Below are positions 50,919 to 59,894 of a stretch of 64,000 nt of DNA, piece by piece. Source of the DNA: an uncultured Nocardioides sp. (lineage in GTDB: Bacteria > Actinomycetota > Actinomycetes > Propionibacteriales > Nocardioidaceae). The stretch spans positions 1-64,000 of the forward strand of contig NZ_CANLDB010000003.1 in NCBI RefSeq assembly GCF_947489365.1. Direction: 5' to 3'. Every line of letters starts with the position of its first letter. The first letter of the stretch is position 1. The notes under the pieces were generated by a model. It was not told where the DNA came from and did not search any database. It was given only the letters and a program-made list of their open reading frames with translations. The translations under genes and the position numbers were made by a program.

Positions 50919-51932
50919 TCAGGCGTGGAGGCCGACCTGGTCCTCGGTGGTCTGCGCCGAGTCGGTCGCCGGGGCGCCCGCCTGCTCGTGGGCGGCGAGG
51001 AAGCGCTCGGCGTCCAGCGCCGCGGCGCACCCCGTGCCGGCGGCCGTGATCGCCTGGCGGTAGCGGTGGTCGACGAGGTCGCCGGAGGCGAAGACGCCCG
51101 GGACGTTGGTCGCCGTCGAGTCGGGGGCGACCAGCACGTAGCCCTCGTCGTCCAGGTCGACCTGGCCGGTCAGCAGCTCGGAACGGGGGTCGTGCCCGAT
51201 CGCGATGAACAGGCCGGTGACGGCGAGGTCACGCTCGGTGCCGTCGGTGGTGGAGCGCAGCGTGAGACCCTCGAGCCGGTCGGCGCCGTTGATGGCGGCC
51301 ACCTCGGTGTCCCACACGATCTCGAGCTTCGGGTCGGCGAAGGCGCGGTCCTGCATGATCTTGGAGGCGCGCAGCTCGTCACGGCGGTGGAGCAGGTACA
51401 CCTTCTTCGCGAAGCGCGTCAGGAAGGTGGCCTCCTCGATGGCGGAGTCGCCACCACCGACCACCGCGATCTCCTGGTCACGGAAGAAGAACCCGTCGCA
51501 GGTCGCGCACCAGGACACGCCGCGGCCGGAGAGCTCGTCCTCCTTCGGCAGGCCCAGCTTCTTGTACGCCGAGCCGGTGGCGAGGACGACCGCGTGCGCG
51601 CGGAACTCGCCGTCGGCGGTCCGGACGACCTTCACGTCGCCGGTCAGGTCGAGGTCGACGACGTCGTCCGCGACCAGCTGGGCGCCGAAGCGCTCCGCCT
51701 GGGCGCGCATCTCGTCCATGAGGGCCGGCCCCATGATCCCGTCGCGGAAGCCGGGGAAGTTCTCCACCTCGGTGGTGTTCATCAGCGCGCCGCCGGCGGT
51801 GACCGAACCCTCGAAGACGAGGGGCTCGAGGTTCGCCCGGGCGGCGTACACGGCCGCGGTGTAGCCGGCGGGACCGGAGCCGACGACGATCACGTTGCGG
51901 GTCTCGGCGGCCTGCGCGGTCTGCTCACTCAT
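50919..51932 (-). CDS. trxB: Thioredoxin-disulfide reductase
   Basis: The 337-residue flavoenzyme uses NADPH to reduce thioredoxin. The FAD-binding motif [14 protein letters not shown], the NADPH-binding [17 protein letters not shown] and the redox-active CATC in [12 protein letters not shown] are present. ATG 51932. A GGAAC-N18-GTT element upstream (52001-52026) matches SigR/SigH promoters, which drive trxB in Streptomyces and mycobacteria under disulfide stress. Confidence 0.97.
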   Translation of the reverse strand: MSEQTAQAAETRNVIVVGSGPAGYTAAVYAARANLEPLVFEGSVTAGGALMNTTEVENFPGFRDGIMGPALMDEMRAQAERFGAQLVADDVVDLDLTGDVKVVRTADGEFRAHAVVLATGSAYKKLGLPKEDELSGRGVSWCATCDGFFFRDQEIAVVGGGDSAIEEATFLTRFAKKVYLLHRRDELRASKIMQDRAFADPKLEIVWDTEVAAINGADRLEGLTLRSTTDGTERDLAVTGLFIAIGHDPRSELLTGQVDLDDEGYVLVAPDSTATNVPGVFASGDLVDHRYRQAITAAGTGCAAALDAERFLAAHEQAGAPATDSAQTTEDQVGLHA

Positions 51933-52000
51933 GGGGTGCTGCTCCTCGGATCGGGTGCTCGCCGGGCTGTCCTGGCCGGGCGGGAGGGTTCACGGGGCTC

Positions 52001-52026
52001 AACCGATGCTAGGGCAGCGATGTTCC
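52001..52026 (-). promoter_or_regulatory. SigR/SigH-type disulfide-stress promoter of trxB
   Basis: On the minus strand GGAAC (52022-52026) and GTT (52001-52003) are separated by exactly 18 bp, 68 bp before the trxB start. This matches the SigR/SigH consensus GGAAY-N18-GTT. Confidence 0.75.
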
Positions 52027-52051
52027 GCGGCCCCCGGGCCGACGCCGGCGC

Positions 52052-52810
52052 TCAGCCGGCGGGGACGGTGAGGGTCGCGAGGGGGGTGTCGGCGGTGCCG
52101 TCGGTGTCGGCGGCGCAGGAGTAGAGGGCCGCCTCGCGGCGGCCGCCGGACGCGGGGGAGGCCACGAGCTCCGCGCGGGCGCCGTCGGCCCGGACCGCGA
52201 CGACGTCGACCCCGGCGCCCCCGACCTCGACGCCCGGTGGCGTGCAGCGGACGCCGCCGGCCCCCAGGGCCTCGCCGGTGCGCAAGGCGCGGGTGACGTC
52301 GGCGGCGAGGGTCGCGCCGGTCCGGACGGTCGGGAGCGGGGCGCGGGCACCCATCACGTCGGGTGCCGACTCCTCCTGCTGCCGCTGCGCGGGACCCGGC
52401 GCCTCGGAGGACGCGCCCGCGTCGGACTCGGCCCCGGAGTCGGCGGCCGAGCCACCGGCGGTGGACTGCTCGCCGCCGCCGTCGAGGGGGAGCCCGCCGT
52501 CCAGCCCGACGGCCCCGAGGCCCACCCCGGCCACGACGACCGCGGCGGCCGCCAGCAGGCCCGCACGGCGGCGCCGGCGGCGTCGGGCCGCGAGGTCGAC
52601 CACCGCGGCCGTGCCCACGGGTCCGTGATCGCTTCCGGGCCCGGGGGCCTCGGCGGGACCCGGCCGCCGGGCGGCCTCGGCCGCGAGGGCGGCGTCGAGG
52701 CGCGCGACGACGTCGGGGGGAGCGGGCTCGTCGTGGCGCGCGGCGGCGAGCAGGCGGCGTACCCGTTCCTGCTCCTCGGCGTCCCGGTCGACTCCGGGCT
52801 CGTCGGTCAC
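52052..52810 (-). CDS. Putative anti-sigma factor of SigM (RsmA-like)
   Basis: The 252-residue protein has an N-terminal cytoplasmic region (~75 residues; QERVRRLLAAARHDEPAPPDVVARL), an Arg-rich juxtamembrane stretch, one membrane helix (AGLLAAAAVVVAGVGLGAVGL, about 83-103), then a Ser/Ala/Glu-rich exterior with two cysteines in its C-terminal domain. No zinc-type HxxxCxxC motif is seen. GTG 52810 overlaps the sigM stop by 4 bp (GTGA), as Rv3912 relates to SigM in M. tuberculosis, so it is assigned as the cognate anti-sigma by position. Confidence 0.78.
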   Translation of the reverse strand: MTDEPGVDRDAEEQERVRRLLAAARHDEPAPPDVVARLDAALAAEAARRPGPAEAPGPGSDHGPVGTAAVVDLAARRRRRRRAGLLAAAAVVVAGVGLGAVGLDGGLPLDGGGEQSTAGGSAADSGAESDAGASSEAPGPAQRQQEESAPDVMGARAPLPTVRTGATLAADVTRALRTGEALGAGGVRCTPPGVEVGGAGVDVVAVRADGARAELVASPASGGRREAALYSCAADTDGTADTPLATLTVPAG

Positions 52811-53487
52811 GACGTCGTCCTCCCCTGCTGGTGGTCCCTGTCTGTGACGGCCGGGGCGTCGGTCCGGTTCCCCACGCCCAGCAGGACGGCGAGGCGTGCG
52901 CGGCCGCGGGAGCAGCGGGACTTCACCGTCCCGGGGGCGCAGTCGAGGACCTGGGCGGCCTCGGCGACCGAGTAGCCCTCCATGTCGACCAGGACGAGGC
53001 TGGCCCGCTGCTCGGGGGGCAGCGTGGCCAGCGCGGCGAGCACGGTCGCCCGCTGCTCGGAGGCCTCGGCGGCGCTCGCGGGGTCCACCGGCGCGGAGCG
53101 CCCCTGCGGACCCGCGTCGAGGGGGACGAGGCGGTCGGCGTCCTCGCCGGTGGGCAAGGGGTCGGCGGCACGGACCTTCCGGGCCCGGAGCCGGTCGAGG
53201 CAGGCGTTGACGACCACGCGGTGCAACCAGGTCGTCACCGCCGCGTCGCCGCGGTAGGACGCCGCCCGCCGGTACGCCGCGACGAGACCGTCCTGGAGCC
53301 CGTCGGCGGCCTCCTCCGGGTCACCGGTGGTGCGCAGCGCCACCGCCCAGAGCCGGTCACGGTGACGGGCGACGAGCACGCCGAACGCGTCGGGGTCACC
53401 CGCGACGTGGGCGGCCAGCAGCGCCTTGTCGTCCGTGCGGTCGGTCCCGTCGGCCGGGTCGTCCCCGCTGCCGGGGGTGGGCGTCAT
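52807..53487 (-). CDS. sigM: ECF RNA polymerase sigma factor SigM
   Basis: A 226-residue ECF sigma factor. Region 2 (about 30-95) includes ALLAAHVAGDPDAFGVLV, LWAVALRTTGDPEEAADGLQD and TWLHRVVVNACLDRLR. Region 4 (about 145-200) includes LPPEQRASLVLVDMEGYSVAEAA and APGTVKSRCSRGRARL, the promoter-recognition HTH. The murJ-pseudokinase-sigM-antisigma-trxB order matches the SigM locus of mycobacteria. ATG 53487 overlaps the upstream pseudokinase gene (ATGA). Confidence 0.92.
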   Translation of the reverse strand: MTPTPGSGDDPADGTDRTDDKALLAAHVAGDPDAFGVLVARHRDRLWAVALRTTGDPEEAADGLQDGLVAAYRRAASYRGDAAVTTWLHRVVVNACLDRLRARKVRAADPLPTGEDADRLVPLDAGPQGRSAPVDPASAAEASEQRATVLAALATLPPEQRASLVLVDMEGYSVAEAAQVLDCAPGTVKSRCSRGRARLAVLLGVGNRTDAPAVTDRDHQQGRTTS

Positions 53488-55583
53488 CCCAGGACCGTGA
53501 TCTCGGCGATCTCGGCCCGGAAGCCGTCGTCGACGGGAGGCAGGGCGTCGATCCAGACGACCACGAAGCGGCCCGTGTCCGGCTGGTCGAGCCGCATCTC
53601 GACCGTCCCGTCGCCGGTGGCCTCGGCGAGACGCGGGAGGTCGGCCACCCCGGTCGGCTCGGTGTCGGCCACGTACGTCGACAGTGCGGTCTCGCCGACG
53701 ACCTGGACCCGCACGGCGGAGACGTCGCGGAACTCCCCGAGGTCGACCAGCAGGCCGACGCCGGACTTGAGGCCCGTGGGGCCGAACTGGTCGAAGTACG
53801 TCGAGGTGCTCCACACGGTCCCCGGGTCCCCGTCGACGGCGAGCGGCGCCTCCTCCGGGCTCTCCTCCGGCGGGTCGCCCTGCGGGTCGAAGTCGCGGAC
53901 GCCCTCGATCGGCAGCGGCTCCGCGGACGGCGCGGCCTGCGTCGGGGAGGGCTCGGCACTGGGCTCGTCGTCGCCGTCGCCGCTGCTGCCGACGTCGAAG
54001 ACGAGGACGCCGCCGACCCCCACGAGGACGGCGAGGATCAGGGCGACCCCCAGCACCAGCCAGCGGCGGCCGGGGACGTCGTCGGTCTCGTCGTGGTCCG
54101 CGTCGTCGTCGTACGGCGGCGGGGGGGCGGACGGTCCACCCGACCCCGTGTCCCACGGCCAGAACGTGCCGGTGGCCGGGTTGCGGTAGCCCTCCTCGCG
54201 GCGGCCGCGGTGCTTGCGGGCGTCGTCCGGGGGCCCGGGGGCGAACAGGGGACGCTCCGGCGGGTCCTCGAAGGGTGGGGGCGGAGCCGGGGCCTCGGTG
54301 TGGTGGCGCAGCCACTCCACCTCGTCGGCCTCGTCGTCGAAGATCGGCATGCCGGCCTCGGTGGGCGGTCCGGGCTCCGCGGCCCGGTCGTACGAGGGGG
54401 CGGGCGGGGCAGGGACCGGCTCCTGGCGGACACGGGTCTCGGGCGCGGTCTCGGGCGCGGCCCCAGGGGTGGCCCCGGCGGACGGTGAGGCGGCGTCCCG
54501 GCGGTCGGCGACGACGGTGTCGGTGCTGGTCGTCGAGCCCCCGGCCGCGGCCGCGGCGAGGCCCGCCGCGGGGGCGGAGGGGCTGGCGACGGGCCGGACG
54601 GCGGTCCCGTCGGTGGTCGGCACCGGCTCGGTCGGCCCGACGGCGAGCGGCGCGGTGGCCGGGCTCGCCGGGCTCGCCGGGGTCCCCGGCTGCAGCGGCG
54701 GCTCGTCCGGGTCCGACTCGCGGGTGGCCTCCCTCGCCCGGGTGGCCCAGGCGGGAGCGCCGCGGCCGTCGGGCTGGGCGTCGAGGGCCGTGCGGTGCCG
54801 GGCGGCCTCGGCGGCGGCCATGCCGCTGTCGTCGCCGACGACCTCGCCGAGCGCGGCGGCCAGCCGGGCCGCGTCGTAGCCGCCCTCGAGGTGGGTGCCC
54901 GCCGGGTTGAGGATCTCGTCGCAGACGGTGTCGAGCGCGCGGGTGATGCCGGCGCGGACCTGTCGTGGTCGCAGGACGGCGTCACCGTCGCGGGGGGCGT
55001 CGGGGACCCGGGACGGCGGCGGGCCGGGCCAGCGTCCGGTGAGGGCGGCATACAGGAGCCCGGCGAGGGCCCGGACGTCCGACTCCCGGCTCGCCTCGAG
55101 CCCGCGCAGCGCCCCGTCGACGGCGAAGCCGATGAGGCGGACGGCGCCGCTGCGGTCGATCAGCAGGTTCTCGGGGACCAGGTTGCCGTGGGCGACGCCG
55201 GCGGCGTGGCCGACCCCGACGCCCTCGGCGGCCTCGCGGACCAGCCAGGCGGCCCGACGGGGGGTGAGGGGGCCCTCGGCGCCGAGGACGATGTCGAGCG
55301 AGCGCCCGTGGCCCCACTCGTTGACCACGTAGCAGAGGCCGTCGCGCTGCTCGGCGTCCAGGACGCGGAGCAGGTGGCGGTCCGCCACCGTGGCCGAGCG
55401 ACGGGCGGCGTCGAGCAGGTCCGGGGCGCGCGGGTCGTCCTCGGCGACGACGTGCATCGCGACGTGGCGGGCGAGGACGCGATCATGGGCCCGCCAGAAG
55501 CGACCGCCGCCGCTCTCGGTCAGCAGGTCGACCAGCAGGTAGCGGTCGGCGAGCACGTCGCCGGGCCGGACCCCCTGGTGCAC
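53484..55583 (-). CDS. Membrane pseudokinase, MurJ-associated
   Basis: The 699-residue protein has a kinase-like domain (about 12-260) that has lost catalytic residues: the HRDxKxxN loop reads HGNLVPENLL and the DFG position reads IGFAVDG. A Pro/Ser/Thr/Ala-rich linker of ~230 residues leads to a membrane helix (WLVLGVALILAVLVGVGGVLVF, about 500-521). The C-terminal extracellular domain, with DFDPQGDPPEE and VWSTSTYFDQFG, resembles the discoidin-like domain. In M. tuberculosis this pseudokinase is fused to MurJ (Rv3910) and recruits FhaA when phosphorylated; here it is a separate gene downstream of murJ. GTG 55583. Confidence 0.87.
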   Translation of the reverse strand: MHQGVRPGDVLADRYLLVDLLTESGGGRFWRAHDRVLARHVAMHVVAEDDPRAPDLLDAARRSATVADRHLLRVLDAEQRDGLCYVVNEWGHGRSLDIVLGAEGPLTPRRAAWLVREAAEGVGVGHAAGVAHGNLVPENLLIDRSGAVRLIGFAVDGALRGLEASRESDVRALAGLLYAALTGRWPGPPPSRVPDAPRDGDAVLRPRQVRAGITRALDTVCDEILNPAGTHLEGGYDAARLAAALGEVVGDDSGMAAAEAARHRTALDAQPDGRGAPAWATRAREATRESDPDEPPLQPGTPASPASPATAPLAVGPTEPVPTTDGTAVRPVASPSAPAAGLAAAAAGGSTTSTDTVVADRRDAASPSAGATPGAAPETAPETRVRQEPVPAPPAPSYDRAAEPGPPTEAGMPIFDDEADEVEWLRHHTEAPAPPPPFEDPPERPLFAPGPPDDARKHRGRREEGYRNPATGTFWPWDTGSGGPSAPPPPYDDDADHDETDDVPGRRWLVLGVALILAVLVGVGGVLVFDVGSSGDGDDEPSAEPSPTQAAPSAEPLPIEGVRDFDPQGDPPEESPEEAPLAVDGDPGTVWSTSTYFDQFGPTGLKSGVGLLVDLGEFRDVSAVRVQVVGETALSTYVADTEPTGVADLPRLAEATGDGTVEMRLDQPDTGRFVVVWIDALPPVDDGFRAEIAEITVLG

Positions 55584-55735
55584 CTCGATGGCCCCTTCTG
55601 CTCACACTCGACTCGGACGTGGTGGCCGGCCGACGACCCGGTTCGTCGACCTGCGGCCATGGTAAGGGTCGACGGGGCACGACCGGGCCCGTCCGTGGCG
55701 GGTCGGTGGCCCGTCAGGGTCCCGCCAGCGGCCCG

Positions 55736-57505
55736 TCAGCGGCGGCGCCGGAGCCGTCGGGTGAGCAGGCCGGCGACGTCGGCGAGCTCGGAGACCCGCA
55801 GCCACCGCCCGAGCACGAGCAGCAGACCGAGGTCCAGCACCGTGAGGCCCGCGGCGCGCAGCGCGGCGAGCGCCTGGCCGGGGTCGGGGGCCAGGTCGCG
55901 CAGCAGCAGCGCCACCCCGAGCGTGACTCCCGTCGAGACCGCCACGGCCGTCCCGAGGCGTACGAGGAAGCCCAGCAGCGCGCGGGTCTCGAGGCCGCCG
56001 AGGGTGCGGCGGAGGACCGAGTAGGAGATCAGCGACCCCACGGCGTACGACGCGCCGTAGGCGACCACGAGCGCGGGGGAGGTGTACTCCGCCGGGACGA
56101 GGGCGACGCCCGTGACGGCGACGGCGACGTTGGTCGCCGCGACGAAGCACTGGACGAAGAAGACGGTCCGGGTGCGCTCGAGGGCGTAGAAGCCGCGCAG
56201 CACCAGGTAGTGGACGGTGAACAGGACGACCGCGGGCCCGAACAGCGCGAGGGTCGGCACGAACAGCTCGTAGGACTCGCTGACGGCGCCGAACGCGGCG
56301 GCCCGGGCGGCGTCCGGCGCGAGGACGGGCAGCAGCAGACCAAGGGGCAGCATCAGCGACAGGGCCCGCCGCAGGACCGACGCGAGGGTGGTGGCCACCG
56401 ACCGCAGGTCGCCGTCCGCCGCGGAGGCCGACAGGGTGGGCAGCGCGGCGGTGGCCAGCGAGACGGTGATGACCGAGTGCGGCACCATCGCGACGAGGAA
56501 CATCGTCGAGTACACGACGTACCCGGTCCCGGCCCCCTCCGCCCCGGCCCCGGAGCCCACGGAGGCGGCGGAGCCGCTGGAGGCCAGCCGGACGACCATC
56601 GTGGCGGTGAGCTGGTTGACCAGGACGAAGAGCACCGTCCAGCTGCCGAGGCGCAGGGTGTGGCCGAGCCCGGAGCCGCGGAAGTCGAAGCGGGGGCGGA
56701 AGCGGAAGCCGGCCGCCCGCAGGTAGGGCACCAGGATCAGCAGCTGCGCGACGATGCCGAACGTCGAGCCGACGCCGAGCAGGACCTCCTGCGGGCCGGT
56801 GTAGGCGCCGTTGACGGCGTCGCCGCCGGCCGGGCCGTACAGCACCAGGTAGGCCAGCAGCACCCCGATGGCGATGGCGTTGTTGGCGATCGGCGCCCAC
56901 ATCATCGGGCCGAAGCGGCCGCGGGAGTTCAGGATCTGCCCGACGAGGACGAACATCCCGTAGAAGAAGACCTGGGGCAGGCAGTAGCGCGCGAACGCGA
57001 TCACCGACGCCCGCTGGTCGGCCAGCTCCGGGGTCGACCAGGAGGGGTCGAGGTAGACGGCCATCACCCAGGGGGCGCCGAGCACCAGCAGGACGGTGAC
57101 CACGCCGAGGAACAGCCCGGCGAGGGTGACGACGCGGTTCGTGTACGCCTCGCCGCCGTCGTCGTGCGAGCGCATCGCCCGCACCAGCTGCGGCACCAGG
57201 ACGGCGTTGAAGACGCCGCCGGCGAGCAGGATGTAGACCATGTTCGGGATCGTGTTGCCGATCGCGAACTGCTCCGCGAGCAGCTGGTTGCCCAGCGCCG
57301 CGGCGAGCAGCAGGGCCCGGATGAGGCCCGACAGGCGGGAGAACACGGTGCCCGCGGCCATGATCGCGCTCGACGCGAGCAGCGAGCGACCCGCGGACTT
57401 CGGGGGCGGCGGGGGCGGCGGGGGCGGTTCGGTCGGCGGCGTCGGCGGGGTGGGTGCGGGCTCGGGGGCGGACGGCGGCCGACCGGCGCGGTGCCTGCCG
57501 CTCAT
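55736..57505 (-). CDS. murJ: Lipid II flippase MurJ (MviN)
   Basis: A 589-residue MOP-superfamily transporter with about 14 hydrophobic segments and a proline-rich N terminus (eight or nine consecutive Pro about residues 27-35). SAIMAAGTVFSRLSGLIRALLLAAAL opens TM1, with the charged residues of the central cavity. ANNAIAIGVL and MVPHSVITVSLATAALPTLS are family landmarks. It flips lipid II across the membrane for peptidoglycan synthesis. ATG 57505 overlaps the DUF6049 stop (ATGA). The pseudokinase gene starts 152 bp downstream. In mycobacterial MurJ the kinase-like domain is fused; here it is not. Confidence 0.94.
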   Translation of the reverse strand: MSGRHRAGRPPSAPEPAPTPPTPPTEPPPPPPPPPKSAGRSLLASSAIMAAGTVFSRLSGLIRALLLAAALGNQLLAEQFAIGNTIPNMVYILLAGGVFNAVLVPQLVRAMRSHDDGGEAYTNRVVTLAGLFLGVVTVLLVLGAPWVMAVYLDPSWSTPELADQRASVIAFARYCLPQVFFYGMFVLVGQILNSRGRFGPMMWAPIANNAIAIGVLLAYLVLYGPAGGDAVNGAYTGPQEVLLGVGSTFGIVAQLLILVPYLRAAGFRFRPRFDFRGSGLGHTLRLGSWTVLFVLVNQLTATMVVRLASSGSAASVGSGAGAEGAGTGYVVYSTMFLVAMVPHSVITVSLATAALPTLSASAADGDLRSVATTLASVLRRALSLMLPLGLLLPVLAPDAARAAAFGAVSESYELFVPTLALFGPAVVLFTVHYLVLRGFYALERTRTVFFVQCFVAATNVAVAVTGVALVPAEYTSPALVVAYGASYAVGSLISYSVLRRTLGGLETRALLGFLVRLGTAVAVSTGVTLGVALLLRDLAPDPGQALAALRAAGLTVLDLGLLLVLGRWLRVSELADVAGLLTRRLRRRR

Positions 57506-59823
57506 GCGGCGGAGGTACGTCGCGAGGCGCGGACCCGGCGTACCAGCCGGAGGACGACCGCACCGAGGAGCAGGGCGCCGCCGACGCCCATGATCAGCCA
57601 GATCACGTTGCCGATCTGGACCGAGCGCAGCGGCATCTGGTCGGAGGCCCCCAGGGGCCGGCCGCGGCTGTCGACGACCTCGACCTCCACGTCGGAGACC
57701 CCGAGGCGGTCGGTGGCGGCCGTGAGCCGGACCGAGGTGCCGGCCTCGGCGGGCACCTCGACGGCGTCGGGACCGGTGATGTCGAGGCCGCCGTCGGTCA
57801 GGGCCCGCAGGCGGACGACGACCGGCTCGGGCAGGCCGTTGCTCACCTGGAGCGAGAAGTCGCCGCTCTCCCCGGAGAGGGTCACCGACGGCGGGGCGTC
57901 GACCTCGACCCGGCCGAGGAGGTCGCGCACGGCGTCGGCGGCGGCGGAGGCGGTCTCCTCGGCGGCGGCGGGGTCGGTGCGGGCGTCGTACGAGAGGGAG
58001 ACGAGGGCCTCGTCGAGGGCGTGCCGGGCGACGGTGTCGTTGAGGGGCAGGACGTCCTGGAGGACGGTGGCGGAGTCCACCAGCCCGCGGGCCTCGGCGA
58101 AGGCCGACGGGGGGACCTCGGTGGCGCGCAGCTCCTCGGGGTAGTCCACGTCCTCGGGGGCCACCCGGAGCGAGGGCCGGACGCTGGAGGACTCGGTGGC
58201 GTCGTCGAGGCCGGTCAGCTCCATCCAGTCGACCTCCGCGATCTCGGCGAAGAAGTCGGTGCCGGCGGCGGGCGACCAGTCCTGGGGGAGCGTCACGACC
58301 GACTGGGGGTCGCCGTCGCCGTCGACGAGCGACGGCCCGGACCCCACGTCCTCGGGGGCGAGCAGCAGCAGGGCGGCCTCGCTCAGCAGGCGCTGGCGCA
58401 GCGCGAGCGGGGTCAGGGGGTCGTCGGGGCCGGGGCCGCCCTCGGCGGCGCCCGAGTCGGTGAGGACGACCGGGCGGCGTCCCACCTGTCCGAGGGTGCC
58501 CGGGTCGCCCTCGTCGGCGGCCGCCCGGACGGCGCGGTCGCTGAGCAGGACGGTGTCGGCGCGCGGCACCTTCGCGATCGTCTCGGGGTCGAGGTAGCCG
58601 GACGGCGAGGTGATCACGCGTCCCGCGCCGCGGAGCCCGTACTCGGCGGCGACCGCACGGGCGCGCACGCGGGCCCGCTGCAGCATCCGCGAGCGTCCGC
58701 GGAGCGCGGCGTCGGCGTCCACGTCGCCGTACGGGAGCGTGAGCACGGAACCGGCGCCCAGCACGGAGCGCAGCTGTTGCAGCCACTCCCCGCCGTACTG
58801 GGTGACGAGGCCCTGGGTGGTCCCGGTCGCGTCGCCGGGCGTCGACCCGCCGCCGGCGCTCGAGCCCTCGTCGTCGCCGTCGGTCGGGGAGGCGTCCGGG
58901 CTCGGCGCGTCGTCCCCGCCGTCGTCCTGCTCCTCGTCGTCGCCCTGGCCGTCGCCGTCCTGTCCGCCGGTGGTGCCCTGGCCGGTGGTGGGTCCGATGC
59001 TGCGGCCGGGGTTGCCGGCGACGACCTCCGCGACCGTGTCGGGCACGGCGGGGTCGAGCAGCCAGGTGACGGGGACGCCGTCGGCCTCGGCGCCGAAGTC
59101 GAGGATGCGGTCGAGGCGTCCGCCGGGGGAGAGGTCGTCGGCCCAGGCCTCGAGGTCGGTGACGCGACCCTGCTCGTCGAGGCGGACCTCGTGGCGCAGG
59201 GGCAGGACGAGGGCGGTGTCGACCTGGCGGTCGCGGCCGGCCTCGGAGACGAGGGGGATGAAGGTGCGGGCCCGGCCGTCGGCGGTCCCGTCGCGGCCCG
59301 CGTCGGACGCCCCCAGGGCCTGGACGCCGAGCCAGTAGACGCCCTCGGAGCCGTCGATGCTCTCGTCGATCACCCGGCGGGGGAGCGTCACGGTGAAGGA
59401 GCGGCTGGCGCCCGGGGTGAGGTCCCCGACGTCCGGGAACGTGCCGGGCTCGGTGATCCGCTCGCCGACCACGAGGTCGTCCGCGGACCCCGCCGCCTCG
59501 GCCAGCGCGTCGGCGTCGGTGATCGGGGAGCTCGAGGTCAGGCCGTAGAGCTGGACGTCCTCCCAGGTCTCGATGCTGTCGTTGCTCACCGTGCCGGTGA
59601 TCCGCAGCGGCCCGCTCTCGGGGATGACCGCGGGGCTGACACCGGTGATGGTCACGTCCAGGGGGTCGTCGGACACCACGGCGGTGGGGGCCGCGGTGGG
59701 GCTCGTGGTGGGGCTCAGGGCGGGGCCCGCGGCGGCGGCCCCGGTCGCCGCGCCCAGGGTGGGCACCACGACGGCCGCGACTGCGAGGAGCGCGGCGACG
59801 ACGCGGGGGTGGGCACGGGACAC
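57502..59823 (-). CDS. DUF6049 secreted/membrane-anchored protein
   Basis: A ~773-residue protein with a signal peptide (VVAALLAVAAVVVPTLGAATGAAAA), an immunoglobulin-like start (VTITGVSPAVIPESGPLRITG), a long central region with a Gly/Asp/Glu insert (about 310-350), and a single C-terminal membrane helix (IWLIMGVGGALLLGAVVLRL) with an Arg-rich cytoplasmic end. Rv3909-like proteins sit upstream of murJ in Actinobacteria; the molecular role is unestablished. GTG 59823 is preferred over ATG 59889, which would abut the divergent gene's start. Confidence 0.82.
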   Translation of the reverse strand: MSRAHPRVVAALLAVAAVVVPTLGAATGAAAAGPALSPTTSPTAAPTAVVSDDPLDVTITGVSPAVIPESGPLRITGTVSNDSIETWEDVQLYGLTSSSPITDADALAEAAGSADDLVVGERITEPGTFPDVGDLTPGASRSFTVTLPRRVIDESIDGSEGVYWLGVQALGASDAGRDGTADGRARTFIPLVSEAGRDRQVDTALVLPLRHEVRLDEQGRVTDLEAWADDLSPGGRLDRILDFGAEADGVPVTWLLDPAVPDTVAEVVAGNPGRSIGPTTGQGTTGGQDGDGQGDDEEQDDGGDDAPSPDASPTDGDDEGSSAGGGSTPGDATGTTQGLVTQYGGEWLQQLRSVLGAGSVLTLPYGDVDADAALRGRSRMLQRARVRARAVAAEYGLRGAGRVITSPSGYLDPETIAKVPRADTVLLSDRAVRAAADEGDPGTLGQVGRRPVVLTDSGAAEGGPGPDDPLTPLALRQRLLSEAALLLLAPEDVGSGPSLVDGDGDPQSVVTLPQDWSPAAGTDFFAEIAEVDWMELTGLDDATESSSVRPSLRVAPEDVDYPEELRATEVPPSAFAEARGLVDSATVLQDVLPLNDTVARHALDEALVSLSYDARTDPAAAEETASAAADAVRDLLGRVEVDAPPSVTLSGESGDFSLQVSNGLPEPVVVRLRALTDGGLDITGPDAVEVPAEAGTSVRLTAATDRLGVSDVEVEVVDSRGRPLGASDQMPLRSVQIGNVIWLIMGVGGALLLGAVVLRLVRRVRASRRTSAA

Positions 59824-59880
59824 GGCTCGCAGCCTAGGGCGCGGCCGGGCACCGCCCGGGCACGCCCGCCGAGCCACCAC

Positions 59881-59886
59881 TACGAT
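59881..59886 (+). promoter_or_regulatory. -10 element for a leaderless pcnA transcript
   Basis: TACGAT ends 8 bp before the GTG start at 59895, consistent with transcription starting at the start codon. Confidence 0.5.
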
Positions 59887-59894
59887 CATCCGTC

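Noticed and set aside
53484..55583. Active Ser/Thr kinase
   Set aside because: The HRD aspartate and the DFG aspartate are both replaced, so it is called a pseudokinase.
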